Assembly: GCA_947490035.1 (NCBI GenBank) | Contig: CANLGS010000273.1 | Location: 1-6,271, forward strand | Source: Gemmataceae bacterium | GTDB lineage: Bacteria; Planctomycetota; Planctomycetia; Gemmatales; Gemmataceae | Length of the DNA: 6,271 nt | Reading direction: 5' to 3' | Program-made: the position numbers and the translations under genes | Shown here: piece by piece, positions 5,669-6,271 of the stretch | Numbering within the stretch: position 1 is the first letter of the stretch | How the letters are laid out: the number at the start of each line of letters is the position of its first letter | The notes under the pieces: model-generated | The model's input: the letters and a program-made list of their open reading frames with translations, nothing else | Told to the model about the DNA's origin: nothing | Databases searched by the model: none

Positions 5669-6271
5669 TCACGCCAGAATCTCTTTCACCACCTTGCCGT
5701 GAACGTCGGTCAGCCGGAAGTCGCGGCCCTGGAAGCGGAACGTCAACTTCGTGTGATCCATCCCCATCTGGTTGAGGATCGTCGCTTGCAGGTCGTGGAC
5801 GTGAACCTGATCTTCGACCACGTTGTAGCCGATCTCGTCGGACTTGCCGTGCAGCGCGCCCGGCTTGAACCCGCCGCCGGCGAGCCACATCGTGTAGGCG
5901 TCGATGTGGTGGTCGCGGCCGATCGTCTCGCGCGTCTCGCCCATCGGCGTGCGACCGAACTCGCCGCCCCACACCACGATTGTGCTGTCCAACATGCCGA
6001 GTTGCTTTAAGTCTTTAATGAGCGCGGCGCACGGCTGGTCGATCTCCTTACAGATGTTGTCGAGCGGTTTGGTCAGGTCCAGCGCGCCGCCGTGCATGTC
6101 CCAGTCGGTGTGGTAGAGCTGGATGAACCGCACGCCGCGCTGCACCAAGCGGCGTGCAAGAACGCAGTTCGCGGCGAAGCTCGGCTTGCCCTGAACCGCG
6201 CCGTACATGCCGAGCGTCTTCGTACTCTCCTTCGACAGGTCCATGAGTTCCGGCGCGCTGGTCTGCATCCG
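5669..6271 (-). CDS. DUF1501 family protein, C-terminal 200 residues (runs off the window)
   Basis: The frame is open to the last base of the window (codon 6271-6269 is Arg), so the gene starts outside. The ATG at 6268 is internal: [16 protein letters not shown] is a mid-protein family motif, and complete members are usually about 450-480 aa. Visible landmarks, in order, are [23 protein letters not shown], the block [25 protein letters not shown], and a C-terminal end in a short region ([18 protein letters not shown]) common in the subgroup usually encoded beside DUF1549/DUF1553 cytochrome-type genes. It has GRDHH where the other two copies have GRDHW, so it belongs to a different DUF1501 subgroup. 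A signal peptide cannot be assessed. It is followed by a strong palindrome that probably ends transcription. The substrate is unknown. Confidence 0.92.
   Translation of the reverse strand, partial: RMQTSAPELMDLSKESTKTLGMYGAVQGKPSFAANCVLARRLVQRGVRFIQLYHTDWDMHGGALDLTKPLDNICKEIDQPCAALIKDLKQLGMLDSTIVVWGGEFGRTPMGETRETIGRDHHIDAYTMWLAGGGFKPGALHGKSDEIGYNVVEDQVHVHDLQATILNQMGMDHTKLTFRFQGRDFRLTDVHGKVVKEILA

Overview
The window looks like a GC-rich planctomycete chromosome, most likely Gemmataceae. The case rests on three things: three tandem secreted DUF1501 proteins, a family greatly expanded in Planctomycetes; a bacterial beta-RFAP synthase-like gene of the tetrahydromethanopterin pathway, found in few bacterial groups including planctomycetes; and a DUF4272 protein. 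The lineage is inferred from gene families, since no rRNA or other phylogenetic marker is present.

Layout. Positions 1-173 hold no gene and are mostly a large nested inverted repeat (22-151). A plus-strand beta-RFAP synthase-like gene follows (174-1112). It converges, with one base between the stop codons, on a minus-strand DUF4272 gene (2393-1114) that is broken by an apparent one-base frameshift about 28 codons after its start. The 166-nt spacer 2394-2559 carries a second long nested inverted repeat and a terminator-like hairpin. Then come three minus-strand DUF1501 genes in a row, read right to left: the C-terminal 200 codons of one running off the right edge (6271-5669), a complete one (5471-4056) and another complete one (3954-2560). 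The two complete genes have N-terminal twin-arginine signals. The 101-nt spacer between them is almost wholly a perfect 29-bp inverted repeat. The 197-nt spacer 5472-5668 holds a perfect 28-nt palindrome that looks like a terminator.

How the parts relate. The DUF1501 proteins are probably exported folded by the Tat system and act outside the cytoplasmic membrane. They belong to the alkaline-phosphatase-like fold group, but their substrates are unknown. The beta-RFAP synthase homologue would act in the cytosol on C1-cofactor synthesis and has no visible functional link to them. I do not see an obvious new defence or metabolic system. The most distinctive signal is in the spacers: three intergenic inverted repeats that differ in sequence share one architecture, a head-to-head pair of short palindromes forming a long hairpin, as in REPIN/BIME elements. 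A further palindrome sits in frame inside a DUF1501 signal-peptide region.
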